From: Streptomyces cellulosae
GTDB taxonomy: Bacteria; Actinomycetota; Actinomycetes; Streptomycetales; Streptomycetaceae
Assembly: GCA_014655195.1 (NCBI GenBank)
Contig: BNBH01000050.1
Location: 1 to 33,682, forward strand
DNA: 33,682 nucleotides
Direction: 5' to 3'
The notes beneath the pieces were generated by a model. The model made no database searches. It saw nothing but the letters and a program-made list of their open reading frames with translations, and was not told where the DNA came from. Each line of letters opens with the position of its first letter. Positions within the stretch are counted from its first letter, which is position 1. A program made the position numbers and the translations under genes. Positions 16,801 to 25,255 of the stretch are shown here, piece by piece.

Positions 16801-19800
16801 TCTCGGTGTAGACGTTCGGGTCGTTGTGGCGGGTGTCCGCCGGGTCGTAGGGCTGGTACTGCTTGACGGGCCGGTTCAGCGCGTCGTACTCGGTGCGGGC
16901 GGTGAACGCCGTGGTCGTGCCCGCCTCGACGGCCCGCGGGGTGATCACCTTGGTGGTGTTGCCGACCTCGTCGTACTCGTACCGGGTCGTGCGGTAGATG
17001 ATCGTCGTGGTGCCGCTGTGCGGGACCTTGACCTCGGTGGTCTTGCCGCGCTCGTCGTAGTCGATGAGCGTGGTGTTGTTCTCCGCGTCCGTGGTGGAGG
17101 TGACCAGCGAGTCCTTGGAGTAGGCCCGCTTGGTGGTGTTGCCCGCCGCGTCCGTGACCGAGGTGACCCGATGGTTCAGGTCGTAGACGGTCTTGGTCGT
17201 GTAGTCGGCCGTGTCGGCCGTGGCGTTCTTCTTCGGGTCGATGACCTTGGTGGCGTTGCCGACGTCGTCGTACTCGTAACTGATCTTGTCGCCGACCGCG
17301 TTGACCACGGAGGTGAGCTGGTAGACCTCGTCGTAGTGGTTCGTCGTGACGTAGTCGGTGGTGTCGGCCGTGGTCAGCGTGCCCTTGGGCTCCACCACCG
17401 TCTTGACGTTTCCGACCTTGTCGTAGGTGTAGGTGGTCCTCCGCTCTTCCGACGTGGTGGTGTCCTTGGGTGCGGTCGCCGAGGTGATTTGGTCCGCGTC
17501 GTCGTACACCGCCGTCGAGACCGCTCCATTGGGCGTCGTGGACGTGGTGACGTTGTCGTTGGCGTCGTACTCCGGAGCGGGAGTGCTGATCAGGTCATTC
17601 TTGTCCTGCTCCTTCGGCACCGTGCTGACCAGCGGGCGGCCGAAGGTGTCGTACGTCTGGGTGGTCACCTTCTCCTCGGCGTCGATGACCTTGGTCACCT
17701 GGCCGCGCTCGTCGTAGACGAACTTCGTGGAGTGGGTCAGCGCGTCGGTGATCGTCTCCGGGTATCCGGTCGGGCCGAAGCCGCTGTACGACGTGGGGTT
17801 GCCGTTGGCGTCGATGGCCTTGGTCAGCTGACCGTGGGAGTTGTACTCGTAGGCGGTGGTGTAGTCGTCGGCCGTGGTGGTGGCGACGCCCTTGGGGTCG
17901 GTGACCGTCTTCAGGTTGCCGAAGTCGTCGTAGCCGAACTGCCAGGCGCGGCCCTCGGGGGAGGTCTTGCGCCACAGGTCGGCGGCGTAGCCGTCGGCGC
18001 GGGTCTGGTACTCGTACGTCGCCGCGTAATCGGGCCACTTGGAGGTGTCCGTCACACAGGCGGTCGCCTGGTCGGGCACGCCCGTCTTGTTGTTCTCGGC
18101 GTCACGCGACCAGAGCGGGTAGCCGGTCTTCTGGTCGTAGCAGTACGCGGTCTTGGCGCCGTTGGCCTCCTCCAGGTACGTGACGTTGTTGTCCGCGTCC
18201 CAGCTCATCTTGGTGGTCTGGGACTTGGCGTTGGTGGTCTGGACGGGACGGCCGTAGTCGTCGGTGACGTACTTCGTCGCGTGGGACTCGGCGTCCGTCA
18301 CGGTGGTGTCCGTGAACTTGGGGGTCGCGGTGTTCGCCGCGTAGGTGAAGCCCGTGTTCCCGTCGAGGCGGTCGGTGACGGTCTTCGTCCACCAGTGGTA
18401 CTTGGGGTCGTCACCGCTCTGCGGGGCGTAGTACGCCAGGTCGGTGCCGTTGCCGCGCGGGTCGGTGACGGTGACCAGTTTGACGTTCTTGTTGCCCTGG
18501 GTGGCGTCGTAGGTGAACTTGAAGGTCTTCGGCTGGTCGGAGCCGCTGCCGTCGACCATGCGGCCGAGCAGGCCCTTCTCGGTGTAGTAGAAGGAGATCT
18601 TGCGGCCCGAGATGTCCGTCATGGACGCCACGTGGTCGTAGATCTTGGAGTTGGTGAGGTTGGTGCCCGAGACCAGGGCGCCGCTGTCGTCGACGTACGA
18701 GTACGTCGCGTCGCCCTTGAGGTAGTAGCCGACGCGCAGCGACTTCCGGCCCGCGGGGTCGGTGATGTACTTGAGGAACTTGGTCGGCTTGTTGTTGGAC
18801 CTGCGTTCCTCGTACGTGTACGTCTGCGTGTTGCCGTTCTTGTCGACCACCGAGGTCAGGTAGCCGTCGCAGCCGAAGAGGAAGCGGGTGCCGTCCGGGC
18901 GCAGCATCGTCCAGGCGTCCGGGACCGGGTCCTTGGTGGGCTTGCAGTCCAGGCCGTCCTTCATCGACAGCCGGTAGTGGACGCCCGCCGGGGCCTTGAA
19001 GGTGCCGTCGGCCTGCTTGTGGAAGACGTGCGTGGTGCCGTCGCCGTCCGGCAGGCGGACCTCGGTGGGGTTGGGGTTGGGGTGGAAGTCCAGCGGTGTG
19101 CCCAGGCGGATGGGGCCTGCCAGCTGCGCCGACCAGCCCGCGCCCGAGACCGTGTCACTGGTGTCGAGTGAGTTGTAGGAGAAGCGCGCGAACGTCGTCA
19201 GACCGCGTCCGGGGTTGGTGAACGCGTTGTAGGACCAGACGCTGTTGCCGGAGGACAGGTTGTTCATCACCGTCGAGCCGGCGCCGGTGTTCTTGCCGGT
19301 GTAGGAGTAGAACTTCTCCAGGCCGAGCTGGTTGGAGGTCGGGTCCTCGACCGCCACGCTCTGCTTCAGCGACGGGATGCCGCCGGTGCCGGCCGACAGC
19401 CAGCTGCCGTCGGCAATCTTGCGGACGTCCCAGCCGAGCACGTACTCGCCGCGCTTGTTGCCCGAGTCCGAGTTGACGGGTGTGGCGACCTTCGCCTGGA
19501 TCGTGGCCGACTGGCCGGGCAGCAGCCTCGGGATCGGGGTGGCGAGCTGGTTGCCGCCGGTGGTGACGTCCGTGCCGTCGGGCAGCTTCCAGGTGTAGGA
19601 CAGCTCACGCTCGCCCGCCACCCACTCCGCGGAGGTGGTGTTGGTGACCGTGAAGTCCACCGTGTAGGTGGTGTTCGGGGTCATCCGGGACGGCGTCTGC
19701 GGGGCGTAGTACGTGTCCTCCGTGGTGGAGTCGACGTAGATGACCTGCATGTACGGACGCAGCTGGGGGTCGGCCGTCTCGGCGGACAGGAACAGGGTGC

Positions 19801-22621
19801 GCTCCTGCGGGCCGGCGGAGGACTCGTCCTTCAGCTTGACGGCGACGCCCTTGTTGCCGGCAGGGTCGTCGATCCAGCCCTGCATCAGGCTGGTGGCGTC
19901 CCACTCGCGGCGGCCGACGTCCGCCACCCGGCCGACGGTGCTGGAGACCGCCGGGGACATGTCACCGCCGGCGCTGCTCCAGGTGATGGTGGAGGTGGCG
20001 TTGCTCCACGTGGCCTGGGTCTCGTTGAAGTCCCGCGTCAGGGCGTGGAGTTCGTAGAGCGCCCCGTCGGTGTCGGTGGTGGTCTCCGCACCCCACAGGA
20101 ACATGCGGTTGTTGATCACGGTGGCGGTCGACGGGATACCGGTGGTGGGGAACTTCAGCACGGCGCGGGTCGTGCCGTAGGTGCCGGAGTTGTTACCGAC
20201 GCTCAGCCACTTCTGGCCCACGCCCCAGGACTGGATGGTGTCCTGGTTGGTGGACGGCTGCTGGGAGGAGAGCGTGGTGTCGGTGACGCCGCCCTGGCTG
20301 CCCTGGATGATCTTCATCGTCCGGCCGGCCTTCGGGATGCCCACGATGCGGGTCGGCGACCCGAGCAGTTCCCCGCTCTTGGTCTTCACCGCGATCTGGT
20401 AGTAGTACGACTTCCCGATCTCGTTGGCCGCCGAGTCCGGGGTCGGAACCGCGGTGGTGTCCGTGTACGTGGTGGCCGACGAGCTGATCGGCGCGATCAG
20501 GGTCGCCGCCGACGGCGTGAACGCCTGCTGCGTGGAGCGGTGCAGCTGGTACTCCACGATGTCCTGGCCGGTGTCCCCGCTGGTGTTGGTGTACGCCTTC
20601 CACGACAGCTCCGGGCCCGTGGAGTGCACCACGGTCGGGGAGTTCAGCGCCGTGCCGACCTTGCCGTAGGTCACCGTCAGGCGGGGGATGCTGGAGGTCT
20701 CGCCGCCGTAGGAGCCGTCACCGGCCTCGTAGCGGGGGCCGCCGAGCGGGCCGGTGGACGACTCGTCCTTCGCCGCCAGCACGAAGCCGTGGTTGGCGGC
20801 GGTGCCGCTCACCCACTTCTGCACCGTGTCGGCGACCGGGAACTCGTGCCACTGGTTGTACTCGCCCGTGTTCTTGACGATCTGGGCCGGGTTCACCAGG
20901 CGCACGGCGTCCGCGATCACCGCGGTCGACGTCGACGCGGGACCGTCGCCGAGGACGATCTTGCCAACCGTGCCCTTGGTGAAGGGCAGCTGGCCGCCGC
21001 CGTTCAGCGACGTCCAGACACCGTTGGTGCCGGCCGACTGGTCGACGGTGAACGTCTGCGTGCCGTCCCGGTGCGTCACCGTGTACGGGGCGTTCGTCGC
21101 CCGGTCGGTGGCCGCGACGTAGTGCACGTCCACGCGGTAGGTGGCGGTGTCGGTGACCTTCGGCTGCCAGGTGTACGTGTCACCGGCGACCGCGTCCTTG
21201 TTGTAGCGGTAGTCCTGGCCGATCGCGTACTGCGTCAGCGTCGACCCGGACGCGGGCCAGGAGCCGGTCGCGGCCGTGGTGCCCGCGTCCCCGTCGTCGA
21301 CCTGGACGCTCGTGCCGGACAGCTCGCCCACCAGCCCGGACGTGTTCGACCAGGTGGCCGTCGACTCGTCCCAGGCGCCGGTCGCGCGGTGCGCCTCGAT
21401 GGTGACGTCGTTGCCGTTGGTGGTGTGCGACTGGTCGAAGTAGACGCCCAGCCGGGCGCCGTCGACCTTCACCCCGGCCGGGATCTCGTCCAGCGGAAAC
21501 TTCAGCAGCGAACGCGCCTGGGCGGTGGAGGAGGTCTTGCCGACCGCCAGCTTCCACGAGGAGTTGAAGTTCACGCCCGGCTGGTCCGACAGGACCATGG
21601 CGTCCTGCGAACCCGACGGCGACGGCGCGATCGTGATCGTCGGGTCGATCACGACCGGATACTGCCGCTCCTTCGCCGCCAGCCACTTCGCGTCCGGCGT
21701 GACCGTCAGCTTCCAGCCGTCACCGTCACGGACCAACTTCTGCGTGACGTCCGCGCTGTACGCGTACCCGTACGGCGACGAGGCCGACTTTCTCGCGTCC
21801 GTCATGTACGGGGCCGGTATCACCAGCACCGGCGTGTTCGGCAGCTCACCGAAGAACGCGATCGAGCCGTCCTTGCGCGCCTTCGGCGTCAGGCCCTCGG
21901 TGTCCAGGGTGAAGGTGTACGTCACCGGGCCGGCGGGCCGCTCGGCGAGGGTGATGTTCTCCTTCACCCGGCCGGGACCGACCTCGTAGGACAGGTCCGC
22001 GCCGCCGACCGCGTCCTTGTAGGTGACGGTGTCGCCCTTGGCCTCCGGCTTCAGGGAGCCGCGCGCCCCCCGCAGGCCGAGGGTGACCGACTGACCCCCC
22101 TCCGCCGTCTCGAACCGCAGCAGCCGGTCCGGGTCCGACCCGAACCAGCTACGGCCGGTGTTGGCCGTGTTGGCGAAATCGAAGCCCTTGGCCCTCGTCC
22201 CCGTCACCCGGGTGTCGATCGCCTTCCACGCCTTCGAGGACGGGTCCCTGTACGCGGTCGGGGTGGCCGTCAGCTCCGCCTCGACGCGGCCGTCGGACAG
22301 CTCCCAGAAGCGGGCCGACGGGGTGCGCCGGGAGGTGAGTTCCTTGACCCGCTTCGCCTTCGGGGCGTTCCTCCCCTTGGCCAGTTTCTGCCGGTCGGCC
22401 ACGGGCCGGTCGCCGTACGACGGCGGCTCCGGGCTCTCCTGACCGTCGTCCCCGAACCAGCCGGAGACCGTATCGAAAAATCCCTTGTCCTCACCCTTTC
22501 CGGGCTCGGACGGCGGGGCCGCATAAGCGACTTGCGGCAGGAGTGTGCCCGCAATCGCCGCGGCCACCAGACAGGAGAGATATCTCCTGTACGGCACCTT
22601 CACGTGCATACCTTTCGACAT
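13889..22621 (-). CDS. secreted WapA/Rhs-type polymorphic toxin with deaminase C-terminal tip
   Basis: The 2910-residue protein starts at the ATG at 22621 (MSKGMHVKVP), which has a GGAGAGGG site; the frame open to 22711 lacks one. The signal peptide has probable cleavage after VAYA (residue 34). Rough layout: DNRLRE-like beta segments at 330-430 and 780-880, golvesin-C-like carbohydrate/PA14-style segments at 480-575 and 2040-2160, YD repeats from about 1240, and an RHS core ending at ELDGHDW near 2657. The tip has a Gly/Ala-rich hydrophobic stretch (2690-2750) and then a deaminase-fold domain with HSE (His2828, Glu2830) and QPCPDKC (Cys2857, Cys2861) as zinc/catalytic motifs, resembling XOO_2897-type nucleic acid deaminases. 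It should be exported, deliver the tip to competitors by contact and modify nucleic acid there. The immunity candidate lies immediately downstream. Confidence 0.9.
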   Translation of the reverse strand: MSKGMHVKVPYRRYLSCLVAAAIAGTLLPQVAYAAPPSEPGKGEDKGFFDTVSGWFGDDGQESPEPPSYGDRPVADRQKLAKGRNAPKAKRVKELTSRRTPSARFWELSDGRVEAELTATPTAYRDPSSKAWKAIDTRVTGTRAKGFDFANTANTGRSWFGSDPDRLLRFETAEGGQSVTLGLRGARGSLKPEAKGDTVTYKDAVGGADLSYEVGPGRVKENITLAERPAGPVTYTFTLDTEGLTPKARKDGSIAFFGELPNTPVLVIPAPYMTDARKSASSPYGYAYSADVTQKLVRDGDGWKLTVTPDAKWLAAKERQYPVVIDPTITIAPSPSGSQDAMVLSDQPGVNFNSSWKLAVGKTSSTAQARSLLKFPLDEIPAGVKVDGARLGVYFDQSHTTNGNDVTIEAHRATGAWDESTATWSNTSGLVGELSGTSVQVDDGDAGTTAATGSWPASGSTLTQYAIGQDYRYNKDAVAGDTYTWQPKVTDTATYRVDVHYVAATDRATNAPYTVTHRDGTQTFTVDQSAGTNGVWTSLNGGGQLPFTKGTVGKIVLGDGPASTSTAVIADAVRLVNPAQIVKNTGEYNQWHEFPVADTVQKWVSGTAANHGFVLAAKDESSTGPLGGPRYEAGDGSYGGETSSIPRLTVTYGKVGTALNSPTVVHSTGPELSWKAYTNTSGDTGQDIVEYQLHRSTQQAFTPSAATLIAPISSSATTYTDTTAVPTPDSAANEIGKSYYYQIAVKTKSGELLGSPTRIVGIPKAGRTMKIIQGSQGGVTDTTLSSQQPSTNQDTIQSWGVGQKWLSVGNNSGTYGTTRAVLKFPTTGIPSTATVINNRMFLWGAETTTDTDGALYELHALTRDFNETQATWSNATSTITWSSAGGDMSPAVSSTVGRVADVGRREWDATSLMQGWIDDPAGNKGVAVKLKDESSAGPQERTLFLSAETADPQLRPYMQVIYVDSTTEDTYYAPQTPSRMTPNTTYTVDFTVTNTTSAEWVAGERELSYTWKLPDGTDVTTGGNQLATPIPRLLPGQSATIQAKVATPVNSDSGNKRGEYVLGWDVRKIADGSWLSAGTGGIPSLKQSVAVEDPTSNQLGLEKFYSYTGKNTGAGSTVMNNLSSGNSVWSYNAFTNPGRGLTTFARFSYNSLDTSDTVSGAGWSAQLAGPIRLGTPLDFHPNPNPTEVRLPDGDGTTHVFHKQADGTFKAPAGVHYRLSMKDGLDCKPTKDPVPDAWTMLRPDGTRFLFGCDGYLTSVVDKNGNTQTYTYEERRSNNKPTKFLKYITDPAGRKSLRVGYYLKGDATYSYVDDSGALVSGTNLTNSKIYDHVASMTDISGRKISFYYTEKGLLGRMVDGSGSDQPKTFKFTYDATQGNKNVKLVTVTDPRGNGTDLAYYAPQSGDDPKYHWWTKTVTDRLDGNTGFTYAANTATPKFTDTTVTDAESHATKYVTDDYGRPVQTTNAKSQTTKMSWDADNNVTYLEEANGAKTAYCYDQKTGYPLWSRDAENNKTGVPDQATACVTDTSKWPDYAATYEYQTRADGYAADLWRKTSPEGRAWQFGYDDFGNLKTVTDPKGVATTTADDYTTAYEYNSHGQLTKAIDANGNPTSYSGFGPTGYPETITDALTHSTKFVYDERGQVTKVIDAEEKVTTQTYDTFGRPLVSTVPKEQDKNDLISTPAPEYDANDNVTTSTTPNGAVSTAVYDDADQITSATAPKDTTTSEERRTTYTYDKVGNVKTVVEPKGTLTTADTTDYVTTNHYDEVYQLTSVVNAVGDKISYEYDDVGNATKVIDPKKNATADTADYTTKTVYDLNHRVTSVTDAAGNTTKRAYSKDSLVTSTTDAENNTTLIDYDERGKTTEVKVPHSGTTTIIYRTTRYEYDEVGNTTKVITPRAVEAGTTTAFTARTEYDALNRPVKQYQPYDPADTRHNDPNVYTETVYDKVGRVTETSLPPSEGQTVRNTTAYDYFDNGWVRSSTDPWDIATTYDYNDLGQQTARTLTSAGGSSNRTMTWGYYPDGKLKSRSDDGVPVGRSVVLVDNSDTQHTTSTGTWAEGDVNGQQGYDHRTHAAGTGTDAFTWTLNIPEDGTYTAYVKYPEVTGAATTAKYTLTHGTTTEPAVTKDQTAGPGTWVSLGDYALKQGEDTELKLEQNSTGTVVADAVKLVRDNSADTDNEKKTFTYAYDVNGNLTSIDDTSSGARIDAYTVAYTGLNQVQKVTESLSGTEKKATSYTYDANGQPETVTHPTQHSAYTYDLRELVKTVSVGKTATDTDPKVTSYTYTDRGQKLKETKANDNTVDFAYYLDGALKSTVEKKADGTTLVASHTYAYDPNGNKAQDVAKKMNADNHTAYLDSTTDYSYDPANRLTKSVKTGNGAGTETYVHDDNANVISQTVKGTSTTYHYDRNRLLTATTSGVTADYNYDPFGRQQSVTSQGKVISRSVYDGFDHVVESQKMDDTGAMKSTTYTFDPLDRTASKTADGKTTDFTYLGLSGEVLNEEVAGELTKSYQYSPWGKRLSQVKHNTDGTAEDGYYSYNSHSDVETLTDDNGDTKATYGYTAYGANDESEFTGIDKPDTTDATKEDYNPYRYNSKRWDAQSGTYDMGFRDYNPGLNRFTTRDMYNGALADVSLGNDPYTGNRYAFTGGNPISRIELDGHDWCDWCSDTLDATGDWFSENSDTLQDIGWDLLETGAGAGGTVLGVAAVVVGAGECVVGGIPTLGASCALGAATATAGGALAMESAGVFGSGLQNLFDDIANLRSADSGSSGGFSASSGEIAYNSDDLSRAAFNARVKSGVGDGRNVAAAWVEGLDAPVIGFSKGKVNGKEYHSEDDILAQLTAMKIDPSKIRALYSERQPCPDKCDPMLAKTLENGTPVSWSVPWHTKTTELGLLMNQQSNEMLSEMIRRAKGY
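15702..16196. repeat. RHS shell block duplicated in orphan tip 1
   Basis: This 495-bp block of the intact gene is nearly identical to 12131-12625. Adjoining core sequence (about 14665-15710) also matches 9890-10723 apart from a 222-bp gap, and its last 300 bp match 7215-7533. These direct repeats in one orientation are the substrate for tip exchange. Confidence 0.85.
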
Positions 22622-22944
22622 CGGCGGCCCTCTCCGCCGAACGCGAAAAGGGCGCGCCGAACGAGCCGGCGCGGAGAATCCCGCACGGCTTGGTGCATAG
22701 CTGTGCAGCACCTCGCGATCAGATGGGAAACCGGTCGCGGGGCGCGGCGGCGGGATTATTGTCGACTTCGCTGATGCCCTGTCAAGTAAACGGACATCGA
22801 GGGCATTTAGAGGGCCGAACGCCGATGTTTCGCCCCTTTATGTCCGCTCGCTCGCGCGGTGCGCTCCGCGTGATGTATAACCGCCCGGTTCAACTTCAGT
22901 TGCATGTCGCATCGATCCGGACCAGGGAAAGCCGAGCCCCGTTC
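22622..22944. other. divergent intergenic region between the RHS toxin and MmpS-like genes
   Basis: The region holds the RHS-gene promoter (described separately). No other gene is apparent. A second short Met frame (22873 onward, MYNRPVQLQL) could extend the MmpS-like protein but has no ribosome site. Confidence 0.5.
22757..22785 (-). promoter_or_regulatory. sigma-70-type promoter of the RHS toxin gene
   Basis: On the minus strand a perfect TTGACA (22785-22780) is followed after 17 bp by ACAATA (22762-22757). The AATAAT overlapping it would give 19-bp spacing. Transcription would start near 22750, leaving a leader of about 130 nt before the ATG at 22621. Confidence 0.6.
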
Positions 22945-23493
22945 ATGTCAGCCAATGAATTCACGGAAAACGAAGAGAACGGCACAGTGAACGGCGTACC
23001 GAGCGATGCCAGGAACGGCGCACCGAGCGACACTGAGAACGGCGCACCGAGTGACACCGGGAGCGGCGTCGGCAGCAAGGACTCGAGCGGCGCCGGCAGA
23101 GCCGTTGTGCTGGTCGCCGCCGTTCTGCTGCTCGCCTGCGCCGGCCTCGTCGGCTACGGCCTGCTCGACACCGAGGAGGAGCCGGGGAAGCCCTCGACGC
23201 CGACCGCCGCCGTGACCTACGAGGTCACCGGCGACGGCACGGCTGAGATCTCCTTCCTCGGCCGGAACGAGGACGGCACGGCGACCGTCGTCCGGGACGC
23301 CGAACTGCCCTGGAAGCGCACCGTGCGGGTGCCGCTCGGCATGGCTCCCACCGTGGCGATCGTCCTCGGCGAGAAGGGCGGACAGGCCTCCTGCACGCTC
23401 GCGGTCCGCGGCAAGCACGTCCAGCGGGCCACCGCCATGGGCGCGTTCGGGCGGGCCACCTGCGCGGGCGCACTGCCCGCCGACGGCAACTGA
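22945..23493 (+). CDS. MmpS-like membrane-anchored protein
   Basis: The 182-residue protein has an N-terminal acidic Asn/Gly/Pro/Ser segment with three related NG(V/A)PSD units (about residues 16-38), one membrane segment (about 53-73, AVVLVAAVLLLACAGLVGYG) and an extracytoplasmic domain. That domain reads VTYEVTGDGTAEISFLGRNE, then LPWKRTVRVPLG and a Cys pair (SCTLAVRGK and ATCAG, residues 150 and 172) likely to form a disulphide. This is the MmpS/transport-accessory beta-sandwich pattern. MmpS proteins usually pair with MmpL exporters, but none is in view. The ATG at 22945 is chosen because the reading frame turns polar and conserved there; its ribosome site is poor. The amidase gene follows 31 bp later on the same strand. 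Confidence 0.75.
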   Translation: MSANEFTENEENGTVNGVPSDARNGAPSDTENGAPSDTGSGVGSKDSSGAGRAVVLVAAVLLLACAGLVGYGLLDTEEEPGKPSTPTAAVTYEVTGDGTAEISFLGRNEDGTATVVRDAELPWKRTVRVPLGMAPTVAIVLGEKGGQASCTLAVRGKHVQRATAMGAFGRATCAGALPADGN

Positions 23494-23524
23494 TCACGAC
23501 GTACACACTTCATGAGGGGTGGGC

Positions 23525-25180
23525 ATGAGCCCGAGAGGAATCCGCGCACGGCGTCCGAGGGTGCCGAAGCGCACGATATGGCTGGCGGCCGGCGTCGTCG
23601 TCCTGGCGGGTACAGGGGTGACGGCGGTGTCCGTGACCGGCGGCTCCGGGGGGAGCGGTGCCGACGGCGCATCCCGTCCCGCGCAGGCGCACACGCTGTC
23701 GCTGGACGGCAAGGACCCGAAGAAGCGCGAGCTGCCGCGCACGGACACGCAGATGTTCTCCCTCGTCGGCGTCTCCTGGGAGGACAGCGCCGACGACTTC
23801 GAGGGCACCGCGCAGATCCGTACCCGCGGCGCGGAGAGCGGCACGTGGACCGACTGGCGGGACCTCGACTTCGGCATCCGGGCACCGGAGACGGAGGAGG
23901 GCGACGCCGCGCGCGTCCGCGGTGCCTCGGAGCCGCTGTGGGTGGGACCGTCGGACGCGGTCGAGGCCCGCGTGGTCGCCGGCGGCAAGGAGACGGCCGT
24001 GCCGGACGCGCTGCGGCTCGACATGATCGACCCGGGTGACGAGAAGGCCGGCAAGGGGCAGGGCAAGGGCGGCGGTAAGGGCGGCAACGGCAAGGGGAAC
24101 GGCCAGGGGAAGCCCTCCACCGAGCCCGGCACCGGCGAGAGCGCCACCGCCACCGCCGGTGCCACGCCCTCCGGCGAGGACGCCGATCCGACCGCCGCGC
24201 CCGAGGAGCCGGCCGAGCCGACCCAGGAACCCACGGAGGCTCCGGCCACCGAGCAGCCGGCCCCCTCCGACGCCCCGGCCCCCTCCGAGGAGCCGGCGCA
24301 GGAGCCGACGGCGACAGAGCCCGATGCGCCCGCGCCGAGCGAGGAGCCGACCACCGAACCGGCCGTCCCGAGTGAGGAGCCGACGGCCCCCGCGCCCTCG
24401 GACACACCGACGCAGGAGCCGACGGAAGACCCCGCTTCCCCCGCGCCGAGCGAGGAGCCGGCGACGGAGCCCACCCCGGCCCCGACCGCCGAGCCCACGA
24501 CGGAGCCGAGTGCCGGGCCGGACCCGAGCGGGTCCACGTCACCGGCCGCGCCCGCCGCCCCCGCCGCCCCCGCGATCGTCAGCCGCGCCGACTGGGGCGC
24601 GGACGAGTCGCTCGTCGTCGACCCGCCCTCCTACCTGGACACGGTCGACGCGGTGTTCGTCCACCACACGGCGGGCACCAACGACTACGACTGCGCCGAC
24701 TCGGCGGCGATCGTCCGGGGCATCCTAACGTACCACGTGGAGACCAACGGCTGGAACGACATCGGCTACAACTTCTTCGTCGACAAGTGCGGCACGGTCT
24801 TCGAGGGCCGGGCGGGCGGTGTCGACAAGCCGGTCCGCGGCGCCCACACCTACGGCTTCAACGGCTACTCGGCCGGTGTCTCACTTCTCGGCGACTACGA
24901 GAACGGCGGCACGCCGACCGCCGCGGCCAAGCAGGCCATCGCCGACCTCTCGGCCTGGAAGCTCGGCCTGCACGGCGTCGACCCGGAGGCGAAGGTGACG
25001 CTGACCGCCGCCGGTGACACCGGTGTCTACGACACCGGCGAGCAGGCCACGCTGAACACGATCTCCGGCCACCGCGACGGCTACGCCACGCTCTGCCCGG
25101 GCGCCGCGCTTTACTCGGCGCTCCCGGAGATCCGCGGTGCGGCGGGCGCGTCGGTGTACGGGAGCCGGCCGGAGAAGTGA
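23525..25180 (+). CDS. secreted PGRP-type N-acetylmuramoyl-L-alanine amidase
   Basis: The 551-residue protein starts at the ATG at 23525, six bases after GAGGGG; a GTG at 23519 is less well placed. Basic residues precede a signal/anchor segment (about 17-37). An N-terminal beta domain (about 55-170, with GVSWEDSADDFEGTAQIRTR) resembles the one that precedes PGRP domains in actinobacterial exoproteins. A Lys/Gly stretch and a Pro/Glu/Ser/Thr linker (about 190-350, repeating SEEPT-type units) follow, then an amidase-2/PGRP domain from SRADWGADES (about 357). Zinc ligands visible are His380 (in VHHTAG), His516 (SGHRDG) and Cys524 (LCPG). It should cleave the stem-peptide amide bond of peptidoglycan outside the cell, in wall turnover or against other bacteria. 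Confidence 0.88.
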   Translation: MSPRGIRARRPRVPKRTIWLAAGVVVLAGTGVTAVSVTGGSGGSGADGASRPAQAHTLSLDGKDPKKRELPRTDTQMFSLVGVSWEDSADDFEGTAQIRTRGAESGTWTDWRDLDFGIRAPETEEGDAARVRGASEPLWVGPSDAVEARVVAGGKETAVPDALRLDMIDPGDEKAGKGQGKGGGKGGNGKGNGQGKPSTEPGTGESATATAGATPSGEDADPTAAPEEPAEPTQEPTEAPATEQPAPSDAPAPSEEPAQEPTATEPDAPAPSEEPTTEPAVPSEEPTAPAPSDTPTQEPTEDPASPAPSEEPATEPTPAPTAEPTTEPSAGPDPSGSTSPAAPAAPAAPAIVSRADWGADESLVVDPPSYLDTVDAVFVHHTAGTNDYDCADSAAIVRGILTYHVETNGWNDIGYNFFVDKCGTVFEGRAGGVDKPVRGAHTYGFNGYSAGVSLLGDYENGGTPTAAAKQAIADLSAWKLGLHGVDPEAKVTLTAAGDTGVYDTGEQATLNTISGHRDGYATLCPGAALYSALPEIRGAAGASVYGSRPEK

Positions 25181-25187
25181 GAGGGCG

Positions 25188-25225
25188 CCCGGTCCGCGCG
25201 TCGCTGCGGGTGCGCGCGGACCGGG
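25188..25225. terminator. hairpin after the amidase gene
   Basis: A perfect 13-bp stem (cccggtccgcgcg/cgcgcggaccggg, loop 12) begins 8 bp after the amidase stop. There is no T-run, but this is typical of Streptomyces terminators. Confidence 0.7.
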
Positions 25226-25238
25226 GCCGTATGCGGGG

Positions 25239-25255
25239 AGCCCCCGGAGGGGGCT
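25239..25255. terminator. short hairpin at the convergent gene border
   Basis: A 7-bp stem agccccc/gggggct with loop gga touches the stop codon of the minus-strand gene at 25255. It can serve both strands. Confidence 0.45.

Noticed and set aside
14660..18900. CRISPR-like regular repeats
   Set aside because: The periodic similarity is the protein-level YD repeat, degenerate at DNA level and without spacers.
14579..19171. 1530-codon open frame on the plus strand, antisense to the RHS gene
   Set aside because: It is Val/Gly/Arg low-complexity text mirroring the YD repeats in a GC-biased gene, with no domain and no ribosome site. The same applies to 20045-22774 (909 codons).
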